A stretch of DNA of 64,000 nt from Rhizobium rosettiformans. Lineage in GTDB: Bacteria > Pseudomonadota > Alphaproteobacteria > Rhizobiales > Rhizobiaceae. Under the pieces are notes generated by a model. That model was not told the DNA's origin. It ran no database searches and saw nothing but the letters and a program-made list of their open reading frames with translations. This document shows, in pieces, positions 1-8,755 of this stretch. Every line of letters begins with the position of its first letter. The first letter of the stretch is position 1. The position numbers and the translations under genes were made by a program. The stretch covers positions 62,001-126,000 of the forward strand of contig NZ_CP032405.1 of NCBI RefSeq assembly GCF_016806065.1. The letters run 5' to 3'.

Positions 1-120
1 GATCGAGACGAGCATGGCCGAGACCGATGTCGTATCGAGCACAAGATCGAGATCATCGCCGAGCGTCAGGTCGCAGCGGCGGCTTTCCGGATCGTAAGTG
101 AGAGCGAGATCGCAAAACAT
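1..120 (-). CDS. phage gp46-like baseplate protein, C-terminus cut by window edge
   Basis: The first 40 residues of this leftward gene are visible. They begin at the only start codon after an in-frame stop, and read MFCDLALTYDPESRRCDLTL and onward through an Asp-rich LVLDT stretch. This matches the start of the Mu gp46 family, a small baseplate protein that follows gp45. It lies 57 bases after the gp45 stop, as expected in the Mu order. There is no strong ribosome binding site before the ATG. The rest of the gene is outside the window, so completeness cannot be judged. Confidence 0.7.
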   Translation of the reverse strand, partial: MFCDLALTYDPESRRCDLTLGDDLDLVLDTTSVSAMLVSI

Positions 121-177
121 GGTGGCGAAGCTATCGCGCGCGCGCGGAGCTGGTCATGCCAGCGCCGGCAGGCGGGA

Positions 178-693
178 TCAGCCGGCTGGCGGATCGGTGA
201 AACCATCGCCTTCAACCACGCCGCCGTGGGTGTGGGTGTCGCCGATATCTTTGCCGTTATGGGTGATCGTCCCACCTTCGAAGGCAAAACCGTCGGCCGA
301 CTGCGTCAGCGTCGTGCCACCAACCTTCTGGGTCAATGACGATGCCGCCTGGATTTCGATACCACCGCCAGAGCGGATGATGATGCGGTCACCAAACTTG
401 TTGTAGAAGCCCACGTCCCCCTTACCCAGGCCGCCCATTCGGCTGGAGGGGTTCGCGATCGGCAACAGGACGATATCGCCTTCGTCGCCGCCAAGGGCGA
501 GCGCTATGGCGACGGCGCCATCCTCGGGCGCGCTCGATGAGATCCCATACTGCTGAAGGATTTCGACATCGGAGCGCCAGATCCCATCGGCCACCTCGAT
601 CGAGGCAGTCTGCGTCTCGCCGTCGTCCTTGATGTCCTTCACCGTCACGCGGCGGGCCATGCCCCGGATCTTGTCGAAAACCTCCTTCGTCAT
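178..693 (-). CDS. baseplate spike protein, Mu gp45 (gpV-like)
   Basis: The 171-residue protein fits the Mu gp45 / P2 gpV family, the trimeric spike at the centre of a contractile-tail baseplate that pierces the outer membrane. An OB-like N-terminal half is followed by a repetitive beta-rich C-terminal half. Near the end is a DTHTHGG motif, the His-x-His signature that binds a metal ion at the spike tip in this family. The start ATG overlaps the stop of the upstream gpP-like gene by four bases, which implies coupled translation. Confidence 0.9.
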   Translation of the reverse strand: MTKEVFDKIRGMARRVTVKDIKDDGETQTASIEVADGIWRSDVEILQQYGISSSAPEDGAVAIALALGGDEGDIVLLPIANPSSRMGGLGKGDVGFYNKFGDRIIIRSGGGIEIQAASSLTQKVGGTTLTQSADGFAFEGGTITHNGKDIGDTHTHGGVVEGDGFTDPPAG

Positions 694-1883
694 AGCGCGC
701 TCGCCGTGCCGTCCAGCGGGCCGGCGCGCTTTCCGGTCTTGCCTGCCTTGTTCGTTCGACGATCCCCGACCGGAGCCTTGTCGAAAGCTTCCGGGCTCTC
801 ATAGCCCAGCTCAGTCACGATGCCGGCACTGTCTTCGCGATAGGCGACGCGTGAGATCAAGAGGTCACGGTAGACGCCAAGGAATGCATCGGACACCGAA
901 GCGAGCTGGTTGACGGTCCAGAGCTGGCCGTTGACCGTGTGGCCCTTGACGGTGTGGGTGAACTCTTCACCCTCCGCTCGGGCCGTACGCATCCGCCAGT
1001 CAGCCTCGTCTTGGGCCGAGACATTGTCCGCCTTTGACCGCGCCAGATGCACGATCGGACGGTGCCGAGTGATCTCCCCATCACGCGCTCGGCCTGTGGC
1101 GACCGTCCCCTTGCGTTCCTTTTCTGTCGCCGCGCCGTCACCGTCCGCGCGATCGCCAGCGCCGATCGGTTCGGCCGTCGAATCGAGAGCTGCCGATCCT
1201 CTTGCCTTCCCGGCTTTCTCGCCCTGGCCACGGACGATCGTCTCGCTGTAGCGCCCCTCGTGGCTAAAGGTTCCTCTAGAGAGCAGCACGTTGCCGGGAT
1301 AGCGCAATTCGACCGGTGCTCTTGTCTGCCCGGTTCGGGTTATCACGAGGCCACCGACGCCGTCGGACAGGACGAGAGCGTGGCGAGACCGGGCGCCCTT
1401 CTCGATCGCCGAGAAGGCTGTCTCGGCAAGATCGATGCCATAGCGCGTAAAGGGCTCCCCCGTATCGATCTCCGAACGGACGGCGAGGCCGTAGGGGGCG
1501 GCGATCCGCCGGGCCGCTTCTTCAAGCTTGACGTTAAAGAACTCGGCTTCATTGGTCATTGCAGCCCCGTCGATGAGATCGCCGGTCAGGTCTCTGCCGC
1601 TGATGACAATGGTCGCCTGGCGGTCGCCACTATCTGGCTCGACGCGCTCGATGAAGCCTTTCAAAACCAGCCGCCTTCCGATCCGGATCTCCACGGCAGG
1701 ACCGGGCCGAAGTTCACGAACGGCCGCATCTGTCGCGAAAGGCAGAGAGCGCCTGGCGCGCTTGGCATCACGGAAAGTGAAGCTGAACGCCCCGGAAAAG
1801 TCCTTCAGATCCCGTGTCACCTCGGCTGAAGTCCACTGGTCGTAGGCAGTACCATCTATCGATAGCTGGATGCTCTTTGCCAT
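690..1883 (-). CDS. baseplate hub protein, Mu gp44 (late control D / gpP family)
   Basis: This 397-residue protein resembles Mu gp44, the hub that joins the tail tube to the central spike. The N-terminus (MAKSIQLSIDGTAY) and the region around residues 60-110, with a GFIERVEPDSGDR stretch and ISGRDLTGDLIDG, are typical of prophage tail gpP-like proteins. It lies between the DNA circulation protein and the spike, with ATGA-type overlap on both sides, exactly as in Mu. The last 100 residues are charged and less typical. Confidence 0.85.
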   Translation of the reverse strand: MAKSIQLSIDGTAYDQWTSAEVTRDLKDFSGAFSFTFRDAKRARRSLPFATDAAVRELRPGPAVEIRIGRRLVLKGFIERVEPDSGDRQATIVISGRDLTGDLIDGAAMTNEAEFFNVKLEEAARRIAAPYGLAVRSEIDTGEPFTRYGIDLAETAFSAIEKGARSRHALVLSDGVGGLVITRTGQTRAPVELRYPGNVLLSRGTFSHEGRYSETIVRGQGEKAGKARGSAALDSTAEPIGAGDRADGDGAATEKERKGTVATGRARDGEITRHRPIVHLARSKADNVSAQDEADWRMRTARAEGEEFTHTVKGHTVNGQLWTVNQLASVSDAFLGVYRDLLISRVAYREDSAGIVTELGYESPEAFDKAPVGDRRTNKAGKTGKRAGPLDGTASAL

Positions 1884-3124
1884 CAGCGGATCTCCAGTGC
1901 TTCAACCGTCGAGCCTTCCATGACGGCCGGGTGACGCGGCCGGTTGCGGGCAACGATGTCGAGATAGACCGCTTCGATCTGGCCCGGCCTGTCGCCGGCA
2001 ATGTGCTGGGCAACCTGCCAGGCGTCGTGCTCGCGCTCCGCTGCAAATACCAGGACTTCCGGCAGGCGGCCGACAACTTCGTTCATCTCGATGACCACGG
2101 CAGACGAGACCCGCCTTGCACCCCGAATGAGTTCGGATGAAGCCGCCTGGTAGGTATCCGACCCGAGGATCTCCGCGCGGTCGATTAGGGCAGAAAGCGC
2201 CGACGTCATCGCCGTGCGATAGGCCGTCGCCTCTCGCCTCGAGGCGAAATCGGCATAGACAGACTGGCGGGCAGCGGCAGAAAGAAACTCGGCAGCGGCC
2301 GCGATCAGCAGAGCCGCGTCCACCTGGGACGGGGCTCCCGCTGCGGCTTCCATCATTCGCCCAGCGAGATCCGAAGCGACAGCAATCTTTGCCTGAGCCG
2401 TAGAGACAGGGGGTCTCGCCAAAGCCGAAGCGACAGCCGGTTCCTCGGTCACAGCGGAAAGGACGCTCACCGCGCCAGATAGCCACGATCCGAAGGAAGC
2501 CGGTGTCTCGGGAGACGAGGCCGCCAGGATCGACCGGATCTCCGGCAGGAGCCGCGCTCCGTCCGAAGGCGGGGTCACTGCATTCGCGGCGGCGGCAATC
2601 AGCCTTGCCGTGCGACGGACGGCAGCGCCGCGTGCTGCAGAGAGCACTCGCAGACCGACCACGTCAATCAGCGCTTGCGCCGCCGAGAGCAGGCTCGCCA
2701 CGCCGCCAATGAGGCCGGAAAGCACCTGGCCGACGACCCCACCAATCTGGACGCGCTTCAGGCGGACATTGATGCGGGCAACACGAAGCTCGCGAACCGA
2801 GAAGGCGATACTGGCCGGCTCTTCCAGGATGACCGACATAGGCCCGAGCCAGGGATGCATAAGCTGGCCGGGTCCAGGTGTCTCAAAGGCCCTTTGAAGG
2901 CTCTTCACCTGCACTTTGTAATCGTCACCGATCACGAGCGCGTCGATGGTCAAGACTGAAGGCAAAAGACCGAAGTCGTCATAGGCCGGCGCATCGACAC
3001 CCGGAAACAGATACTCCAGCACCCGGCGACCGTGTTCACTGGAGGTGTCCAGGAAGTGCAGCGTGCGGCCCCGGTAGGAACCGGGGACCAGGCCGGGGAG
3101 CGCGTCCAAGCTATCGATCCGCAT
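1883..3124 (-). CDS. DNA circulation / tail protein, Mu gp43 family
   Basis: The 413-residue protein belongs to the Mu gpN (gp43) DNA circulation family, a baseplate or tail component despite its historical name. The N-terminus holds the family pattern: a short loop, FLDTSSEHGRRVLEYLFPG, then YKVQVKSLQRAFETPGPGQLMHPWLG with a nearby strand-rich domain. The middle (about residues 130-330) is Ala-rich and helical. It starts at the base where the tape measure gene stops and ends where gp44 begins, so the three genes are translationally coupled. Confidence 0.85.
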   Translation of the reverse strand: MRIDSLDALPGLVPGSYRGRTLHFLDTSSEHGRRVLEYLFPGVDAPAYDDFGLLPSVLTIDALVIGDDYKVQVKSLQRAFETPGPGQLMHPWLGPMSVILEEPASIAFSVRELRVARINVRLKRVQIGGVVGQVLSGLIGGVASLLSAAQALIDVVGLRVLSAARGAAVRRTARLIAAAANAVTPPSDGARLLPEIRSILAASSPETPASFGSWLSGAVSVLSAVTEEPAVASALARPPVSTAQAKIAVASDLAGRMMEAAAGAPSQVDAALLIAAAAEFLSAAARQSVYADFASRREATAYRTAMTSALSALIDRAEILGSDTYQAASSELIRGARRVSSAVVIEMNEVVGRLPEVLVFAAEREHDAWQVAQHIAGDRPGQIEAVYLDIVARNRPRHPAVMEGSTVEALEIR

Positions 3125-5433
3125 CAGTCCCTCCCCACGACCCGACCGGTGTTAGCCCTGATCGGAACATTTGGGTTGTCGCTACTGGTGTTGGTCACCT
3201 GTGCCGGGCCGTTGACGCGGATATCGATCTGGCCACCGACGCTGGCCTGCCCAGATCCACCCTGTGCGGGCAACATGTTCTGATTGGCCGGCTGAGCTGG
3301 TGTAGCCTCTCCGCCACCAAACCACGAGGAAGGTGAAGGCCAACTGATGATACCTGACAAGTCAATCTTGCCGACCGCGTCAAGGATCCTCTGGCCGAGC
3401 CCCTGAAACCAACCGATCAGGGTATCGATTGCGCCCTTGATGGCGTCCACCATGGCCTGCCCTGCTCGCTCCCCGGCCGTGCGGAAGGCAGCCTCGGCCT
3501 CGGTCGAATAATCATTCATGGTGAAGATGTCCGAGAGGAAGCCCTTCACCTGGCCGGGAATGGCCTTGATGAAACCGACGACGCTGCTCGCAAAGGCCTC
3601 GATCTTGCCGCTCATCGCCGCGATCTCCGCTTCGTCGAACCCGAGCCAGGCTGCAAACTTGCCGGCCATCTTGGCATTGCCGCTCGCGAACATCCCGGCA
3701 AGGTTTGACAGCTTCCCCGTCAACTCAGAGAGAGCGCCACCAATCACCGAAGCAAAACCCTGTGCGAAGTTCTTGATCGGCTCCCAATAATTGTAGATGG
3801 CGAGGCCCAGCGCGGCCACGGCGGCGATCGCGGCCCAGATCGGCCAGGTGATGCCAGCGATCGCCGCTCCGATCGCAAGTAACGCGGCCTTCAACGCGGC
3901 AAGACCAGGCACGGCCATCGCCATGCCGCGAAGACCGACGGCCACGCGGGAGAGGCCAGTGAACCGAGCGCCGCTCATCGCAGCCAATGTGGCCTGCAGC
4001 GCGATTGCGCTTCTCGCAGCTGTCGCAAAGTAGCGTCCGATCGAGAGCGCCAACCGGCCTGTGCCGATGAAAGGCATCGCCAGTGCTGCCATGCCAGAAC
4101 CGACGGCCGGCAGGACGAAGCCGAGAGCGCCGAGCGCAGCAACGAGGATCAGAGTGGCACCTGCAAACGACAACGCTTGGCGCACCATCCCGCCGGTTTC
4201 CCGATCGAGATCGCGCAGCCATTTGATGGCCGCCTGGAGGTGTTGATTGATAAGGGGCATCCAAAGACCGAAGGCAAAGCCCACTTCACGCCACGCCTGC
4301 CGCCCGATCTCCCGAAAGATCTCCATCTGCCGATTGAGACCCTTCATCTGGGTCTCAAAGTCTTCGTCGATGATCTCACCGGTAGCCTTCGCGACTTCAT
4401 CCCGGATCTGCTTGTACTCATCAAGGTTGCCAAGCATCGGGATCAGGAAGTCCATGACCTGCATGTCGCCGAAGATCTCGCCGAGCTTGCCCGCGCCGTA
4501 GATCTTTTCGAGCTGCTCGCGGACGTAGCCCAGCGCCTCTGCGCCCTCAAGACCGTTGGCCTTGGCCTTCTGCATTAGGCCGTCGATCTCCTTTCCGGAG
4601 ATGCCGGTCAGCTTGGCAATCTTCTGGATGACCGCCTCGATCGGATTGATACCCTTGACCGCCGCATCCTGCATAACGGCTTCGATGTCGACGCCGGCAT
4701 CCTTGAAGTTCTTGATCGTCGCGGGTGCCAGGATCTTAGCGAGGAAGTTCTTCAGGTTGTTGGCCGCTTCCGCCGGGTCGGACGTACCCTTGCGGGCGAT
4801 CTGCAGTGCGGATGCGAGGAAGTTCACGGCCTCCCGTCCGGTCACGCCGAACTTAGCCATCTGGCTGGTCAGGGTCGGGAAGTATCGCGCCATGTCCTTC
4901 AGCTCGAAAGAGCCGAGCTTGCCGGCCGTCACCAGTGCGCCGAGGCTGTCGTCCAGCTGATCGGCCGGTACGCGTAAGGTCATCAGCAATGATGTGGCAA
5001 CCGATGCCATGTCGGAAAATTCAGCATTGGCGGCTGTCGCAGCGCGGCCAATGTCGCCGATCGACGCATCGATCAGCTGTTTGTTCACACCCGCCGCGAT
5101 CATCTGCCCCGCGCCGGAAGCAATGATGTCAGATGACTGGCCCACCAGAAGTGCGAGCGCCTCGTACTCCTCTTTGGCTTGGCCAGTGAAGGCGAAGGCG
5201 GCCCCGCCGGTCATCTCCATTGTGCCGGCGATATCCAGCAGCTTCTGCTGGAAGGCCGCCGCCTGGTCGATCGGGCCGAGGAAGCTGATGCCGGCCACTG
5301 CCGCACCAAGGATGCCGATGCGGCGGGAGAACGAAGCAATGCCTTCAAGGGAGGAGCGCAGCCGACGCAAAGGCCCGGACAGGAGATCCCGCATCCGGAC
5401 GATGACATCAAGGTTCATGCTTCTTGAAGACAT
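3124..5433 (-). CDS. tail tape measure protein (Mu gp42-like)
   Basis: At 769 residues this is the longest phage gene, as expected for the protein that sets tail length. It has a TP901-type tape-measure core: an N-terminal segment, then helical regions around residues 60-340 with FTGQAKEEYEALALLVGQ and the typical LGALVTAGKLGSFELKDMAR stretch. Several hydrophobic Ala/Gly-rich segments lie at about residues 420-560. The C-terminus carries Pro/Gln-rich low-complexity sequence. It follows the tail chaperone gene after a gap of 83 bases that contains a 12-bp hairpin. Confidence 0.9.
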   Translation of the reverse strand: MSSRSMNLDVIVRMRDLLSGPLRRLRSSLEGIASFSRRIGILGAAVAGISFLGPIDQAAAFQQKLLDIAGTMEMTGGAAFAFTGQAKEEYEALALLVGQSSDIIASGAGQMIAAGVNKQLIDASIGDIGRAATAANAEFSDMASVATSLLMTLRVPADQLDDSLGALVTAGKLGSFELKDMARYFPTLTSQMAKFGVTGREAVNFLASALQIARKGTSDPAEAANNLKNFLAKILAPATIKNFKDAGVDIEAVMQDAAVKGINPIEAVIQKIAKLTGISGKEIDGLMQKAKANGLEGAEALGYVREQLEKIYGAGKLGEIFGDMQVMDFLIPMLGNLDEYKQIRDEVAKATGEIIDEDFETQMKGLNRQMEIFREIGRQAWREVGFAFGLWMPLINQHLQAAIKWLRDLDRETGGMVRQALSFAGATLILVAALGALGFVLPAVGSGMAALAMPFIGTGRLALSIGRYFATAARSAIALQATLAAMSGARFTGLSRVAVGLRGMAMAVPGLAALKAALLAIGAAIAGITWPIWAAIAAVAALGLAIYNYWEPIKNFAQGFASVIGGALSELTGKLSNLAGMFASGNAKMAGKFAAWLGFDEAEIAAMSGKIEAFASSVVGFIKAIPGQVKGFLSDIFTMNDYSTEAEAAFRTAGERAGQAMVDAIKGAIDTLIGWFQGLGQRILDAVGKIDLSGIISWPSPSSWFGGGEATPAQPANQNMLPAQGGSGQASVGGQIDIRVNGPAQVTNTSSDNPNVPIRANTGRVVGRD

Positions 5434-5482
5434 CCCGCCACGCTCCAGAATTGATTTCCGGTTTAGCGCGCGCGCGCAAGTG

Positions 5483-5512
5483 CCGTCATGCCCGTGGCGG
5501 CGGGCATGACGG
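5483..5512 (-). repeat. 12-bp stem hairpin before tape measure gene
   Basis: CCGTCATGCCCG and its exact reverse complement flank a six-base loop. The element starts five bases after the frameshift-product stop and ends 50 bases before the tape measure start. No T-run follows on the minus strand, so it is not a standard terminator. A close relative with the same core arms lies at 12500-12519. Confidence 0.8.
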
Positions 5513-5516
5513 TTCG

Positions 5517-5684
5517 TTATTGCTTCTGCTGGTCAGCGACTTCTTTCCGCCAGGCCATCACGCAGTTCCACCAGAACTTGGCGCGGTGAGCTTCGAAGTC
5601 TTCGAGCTCGGCGGCGCTGAAGCCCGTGCCATCGGCAAGGGCTCCGAGCATTATCGGCCAGTTCGGCGGCCACTCGTCAAAAAA
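5517..5684 (-). CDS. -1 frameshift extension of the tail assembly chaperone
   Basis: Ribosomes slipping back one base on the heptamer TTTTTTG (5684-5678, zero frame CAT TTT TTG) would read on into this frame, which stays open for 53 codons to a TAA at 5519-5517. The added segment reads FDEWPPNWPIMLGAL, then FEAHRAKFWWNCVMAWRKE. This Trp-rich pattern is typical of the second half of tail assembly chaperones. The segment has no convincing start of its own (an internal ATG lacks a ribosome site). Programmed -1 slippage at this place is established for Mu and most long-tailed phages. Confidence 0.75.
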   Translation of the reverse strand, partial: FFDEWPPNWPIMLGALADGTGFSAAELEDFEAHRAKFWWNCVMAWRKEVADQQKQ

Positions 5685-6118
5685 TGGTTGATCACCTTGC
5701 CGCCATCGACGATGTCGGCCGCATCCATCTTGTCAAAGACCGCATTCATGACCGCCTGCATGGTGCGGGTCGATCGAGCGAAGGTCACGACGGTGTCGTT
5801 CTCCTTCGATGCCGCCGCGATCGCCTGAATATCGGCCCCCTTCAGACGGAAGAAGGTGAGGCTCTCGAAGGTGCGTTCCCGAACCTTACCGTCCTTGCGG
5901 GTGGTGATGGTCACAGGCTCGATGAGCGGCAAGGTCACGCTGCCGTCATCGTTGCGAACTGCGCGGGACGGCAGCTTGTCCAGAACATCACCATCCTCAT
6001 CCACGATGACGGCCTTTGCACCGCCCTCGTCGATGACGTCAGTCGAAGTGCCGGAGCTGGTGACCGTAGCAGTGCCGCCCTGATCCTCGTCCAGGTCGAT
6101 ATGAAGATCCTTCTTCAT
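5651..6118 (-). CDS. tail assembly chaperone, short form (Mu gp41-like)
   Basis: The 155-residue zero-frame product has a charged N-terminus and, at about residues 65-150, a helical domain of the tail-chaperone type (LIEPVTITTRKDG, SLTFFRLKGADIQAIAA). It lies between the tail tube and the tape measure, the fixed place for this gene. The short form is thought to bind the tape measure protein, and a minor frameshifted long form carries an extra Trp-rich tail. Its ATG overlaps the stop of the tail tube gene. Confidence 0.8.
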   Translation of the reverse strand: MKKDLHIDLDEDQGGTATVTSSGTSTDVIDEGGAKAVIVDEDGDVLDKLPSRAVRNDDGSVTLPLIEPVTITTRKDGKVRERTFESLTFFRLKGADIQAIAAASKENDTVVTFARSTRTMQAVMNAVFDKMDAADIVDGGKVINHFLTSGRRTGR

Positions 6119-6480
6119 GCTCCGATCTCCTCGGGCGTGCCGGCCGACCAGGTCATCTCGATGCTGCCGCCTTCGCCGCCGGTAATCGTCGGGATGTCGC
6201 CGGAGAGGAAGGCGTCATACATCACGAAGGTCTGGCCGGTGTCGCAGACGACCTGGAGTTCGCCTTCGCCGCTATCCCAGGTGTTGCCCCAGCGCTGCCC
6301 AGCTTCGAAGTGGACGGTCGCCTTGATTTCCGAGCCCTGGTATTCCTGGGCGCGCCCCACCTTGCGGCCATAGGTGACCGGGTTGTTCTTGAGGCCGCCA
6401 GGACGAATGCTCGCCCCCTTGGCCACCTGAAGGTTACGGCCTCGCCAGATGATATCGACGATGCCCAATACCTGCGTCAT
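6115..6480 (-). CDS. tail tube protein (Mu gpM-like)
   Basis: The 121-residue protein matches the Mu tail tube protein, which polymerises inside the contractile sheath. Features are an N-terminal GIVDIIWRGRNLQVAKGASIRPGG stretch, a central R-Q-E-Y-Q-G-S-E turn, and beta-rich sequence typical of tube subunits. Its length is that of the family. It follows the sheath gene by 24 bases and overlaps the chaperone gene by four, so tube, chaperone and tape measure are expressed together. Confidence 0.88.
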   Translation of the reverse strand: MTQVLGIVDIIWRGRNLQVAKGASIRPGGLKNNPVTYGRKVGRAQEYQGSEIKATVHFEAGQRWGNTWDSGEGELQVVCDTGQTFVMYDAFLSGDIPTITGGEGGSIEMTWSAGTPEEIGA

Positions 6481-6504
6481 TAGAGTGTCCTTTCAAGTTG
6501 GGCG

Positions 6505-7992
6505 TTAGACCTGGAATTCCAGCGCCTGGGCAAAGACCATCAGATTGCCGACGATCTGCACCTGCGGGCGCCCTTCCAGGCGGTTGCGGTCGGAGTTGGA
6601 GCGCTCGAAGGCGCTTTCCTTCACCGTGCGGGTCACGTCCTCGATCCAGACGTTCTCGCCGTAGAGCTTGCAGCGCGCCGCCCAGGAGGCTTTCATGCGT
6701 TTCGGCGTGACGACGGCTGTGCCGGGATCCTCGTCGCCGTTGAACCGCTGGACGTTCGCGCCGTCGGTGTCGTCATCGACGAGCTTGGAGCGCGGATACA
6801 TCAGGCTGACATAGGTCGCCCAATCGTAGCGGATCCGGCTCATGGTGGCGGGCACCATGATATCGAGCCAGGCGCGATCGGCGGTGCCCAGGCTGCTGGT
6901 CTTGTAGGTCGTGATCACGCGGCTGATCACGACAGAGCCGTCAGACAGGCAGTCGAAGGTCGAGATGCCGGTCCGCAGCAGCAGATCGTTTTCGGTGTCG
7001 AGGAACTGATCCACCGAGTCGGGCGCTTCGACGCCGGGAAGGACGAGCGAGCGGAGCTGGCGCGCCGGATCGTTCGTCAGGTGGAAGGCGGCGATCCCCA
7101 TCAGCGAGGCGGCGATCGACCAGGCTGAGGTCGGGCTCTTCTTCAGGCCGCCCGTCGTCAGGAAGGCGTTGTTGGTCAGGGCGCCGAAGGTGCTCAGCTC
7201 GCCAAACGTGCCACGCTTGAAAACGAAGCCATGGCAATCCAGCTTCGACGTCGCCAGATAGCGCACCCGCAGGAACTCGGCGAGTGCCGCCATGTTCGTG
7301 GCATCGTTCCAGGGCGTGGTCAGCTTGGTAAACCAGGTGTTGGCAATCGCGTCGAGCGCCGTCTGCAGCACCGGGTTGCCGGAGCCTCCGGACATGGCAA
7401 CGACGGTGATCGTCAGGCCGGCCGGGATCGGCTCATTCTTCGTGTCGACGCGCAGATCGATCTCATTGCCGACCTCACCGCCATGGCGAGAGGTGACCGT
7501 GACCACGCCGGCAGCCGCTGCAGCCGTCGCCACCATGTCGAGATCCGCGTTGATCGCGGCCGCAAGCTTGGTGGCAAGTGCCGTGACGTTGTCCGTCGTG
7601 AGTGCGGTGATGCGCACCTGCCGGCCACCAATCTTGAAGCGGATGGTGCTCGCCGCCTGGACGGCACCGACAAAGGTGAAGGTGCCGATTGCTTTGACCG
7701 CGCCGCCAGCATCCGCAAGCGCCATGATCGAAAGCGGCGTGTTGCGATTGGCCTTCTTGAAGAAGGCGACCTGCTCGGCACCGATCGAGCCGCGACCGAA
7801 ATAGGCGATCGCCTCCTCAGCACGAGTAATCTCGATGATCTGGCCGGGCGTGATCGTGCCGGCGGCCAGCTTCTGACCGATAATCAGCGCCTTCTCAGGC
7901 CATGCGAAGATGCCGGCGTTGCGGTAGTTCGCCCGCACTTCGATCAGGACGCCTGGCTCCAGGCGATCCACGGGGATTTCGTTGAAATCCAT
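6505..7992 (-). CDS. contractile tail sheath protein (Mu gpL-like)
   Basis: The 495-residue protein starts with the family pattern MDFNEIPVDRLEPGVLIEVR and keeps the core of Mu gpL sheath proteins: an LIIGQKLAAGT strand early on, an inserted variable domain around residues 120-210, and a C-terminal domain (about 380-495) with RSKLVDDD and the NSDRNRLEGRPQVQIVGNLM segment that packs around the tube. Its presence shows that the phage is a myovirus. It starts at the base where the DUF2635 gene ends. Confidence 0.93.
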   Translation of the reverse strand: MDFNEIPVDRLEPGVLIEVRANYRNAGIFAWPEKALIIGQKLAAGTITPGQIIEITRAEEAIAYFGRGSIGAEQVAFFKKANRNTPLSIMALADAGGAVKAIGTFTFVGAVQAASTIRFKIGGRQVRITALTTDNVTALATKLAAAINADLDMVATAAAAAGVVTVTSRHGGEVGNEIDLRVDTKNEPIPAGLTITVVAMSGGSGNPVLQTALDAIANTWFTKLTTPWNDATNMAALAEFLRVRYLATSKLDCHGFVFKRGTFGELSTFGALTNNAFLTTGGLKKSPTSAWSIAASLMGIAAFHLTNDPARQLRSLVLPGVEAPDSVDQFLDTENDLLLRTGISTFDCLSDGSVVISRVITTYKTSSLGTADRAWLDIMVPATMSRIRYDWATYVSLMYPRSKLVDDDTDGANVQRFNGDEDPGTAVVTPKRMKASWAARCKLYGENVWIEDVTRTVKESAFERSNSDRNRLEGRPQVQIVGNLMVFAQALEFQV

Positions 7993-8168
7993 TACTTCTC
8001 TCCTTCAGGCTTCTTCGGCGCCGAAACTTTGACCAGATCGCCATCGGCGACACGGCGGCGGGTGTAGAGGGTGTCGGGATCTTCCATCCCTTCGGTCGGC
8101 CAGGGCGTTCCGTCTTCCTGCGGAACGAGCCGATCCTTGGCCGGAGCCAGATAGTCCTTCTTGGCCAT
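7992..8168 (-). CDS. DUF2635 small tail protein (Mu gp38-like)
   Basis: The 58-residue protein has the DUF2635 pattern: PTEGMEDPDTLYTRRRVADGDLV. In Mu relatives this small protein always precedes the sheath gene; its role is unknown, probably tail assembly. The ATG at 8168 is preferred over an upstream GTG two codons earlier, because AGGAG lies at the right distance only for the ATG. Confidence 0.8.
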   Translation of the reverse strand: MAKKDYLAPAKDRLVPQEDGTPWPTEGMEDPDTLYTRRRVADGDLVKVSAPKKPEGEK

Positions 8169-8170
8169 GT

Positions 8171-8755
8171 TCACTCCTGTGGTGGCTCGATGGTGTCGTT
8201 GATTGCGCCTGGTCCTTCGGAGCCGGACAACGACCAGGTGATGCCGAGCTGCTCGAAGCTCTCCGGCGACGAAATGGCGTAGTCCGCGGGCGATGTGACG
8301 AAGCTGAAATTGAAGTCGATCTGGGCAAGCGCGATATCGTCGTCGGCATAACCTTCAGCGACGAGGCTCTGCGCCTGGGTGACTTCCATGACGCCGACCG
8401 GCTTCATGGTCACGCCGTGGATCAGCGCCAGGGCGACGTCCGTCATCGCGTCGAGGCCAATGTCCTTCCGATCTCCTTTGAAGCGCGCTTCAAGGCCACT
8501 TGAAACGCGGCAGATCAGGATGAGCCGCCACTGCATGACGCCCTTCAGCTGCCGGCCGCTGTCCTTCTGCGGCTGCATGCCCGCCCAGGCGAGACCCAGC
8601 ATCGGGGCCTGCTTCACGACCCGCTTGAACTCGGCCAGGCTGAGCGACTGCGGAACGCGCTCGATGCCGAAGGTCTGGGCGGGAAATGCCTGCCGAAGCC
8701 GCTCGATGATGAGCGGCTCCTGGCGGCGAATGGTGGCAAGGTCAAAGGAGGCCAT
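8171..8755 (-). CDS. DUF1834 tail protein (Mu gp37-like)
   Basis: This 194-residue protein matches the Mu gp37 / DUF1834 family, thought to be a tail completion or terminator protein from its place between head-tail joining genes and the sheath. The start MASFDLATIRRQEPLIIERL is chosen because it forms an ATGA overlap with the stop of the upstream DUF1320 gene; a longer reading frame only runs back through that gene. The middle segment (LGLAWAGMQPQKD) and a helix at about residues 100-120 are family-like. Confidence 0.75.
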   Translation of the reverse strand: MASFDLATIRRQEPLIIERLRQAFPAQTFGIERVPQSLSLAEFKRVVKQAPMLGLAWAGMQPQKDSGRQLKGVMQWRLILICRVSSGLEARFKGDRKDIGLDAMTDVALALIHGVTMKPVGVMEVTQAQSLVAEGYADDDIALAQIDFNFSFVTSPADYAISSPESFEQLGITWSLSGSEGPGAINDTIEPPQE

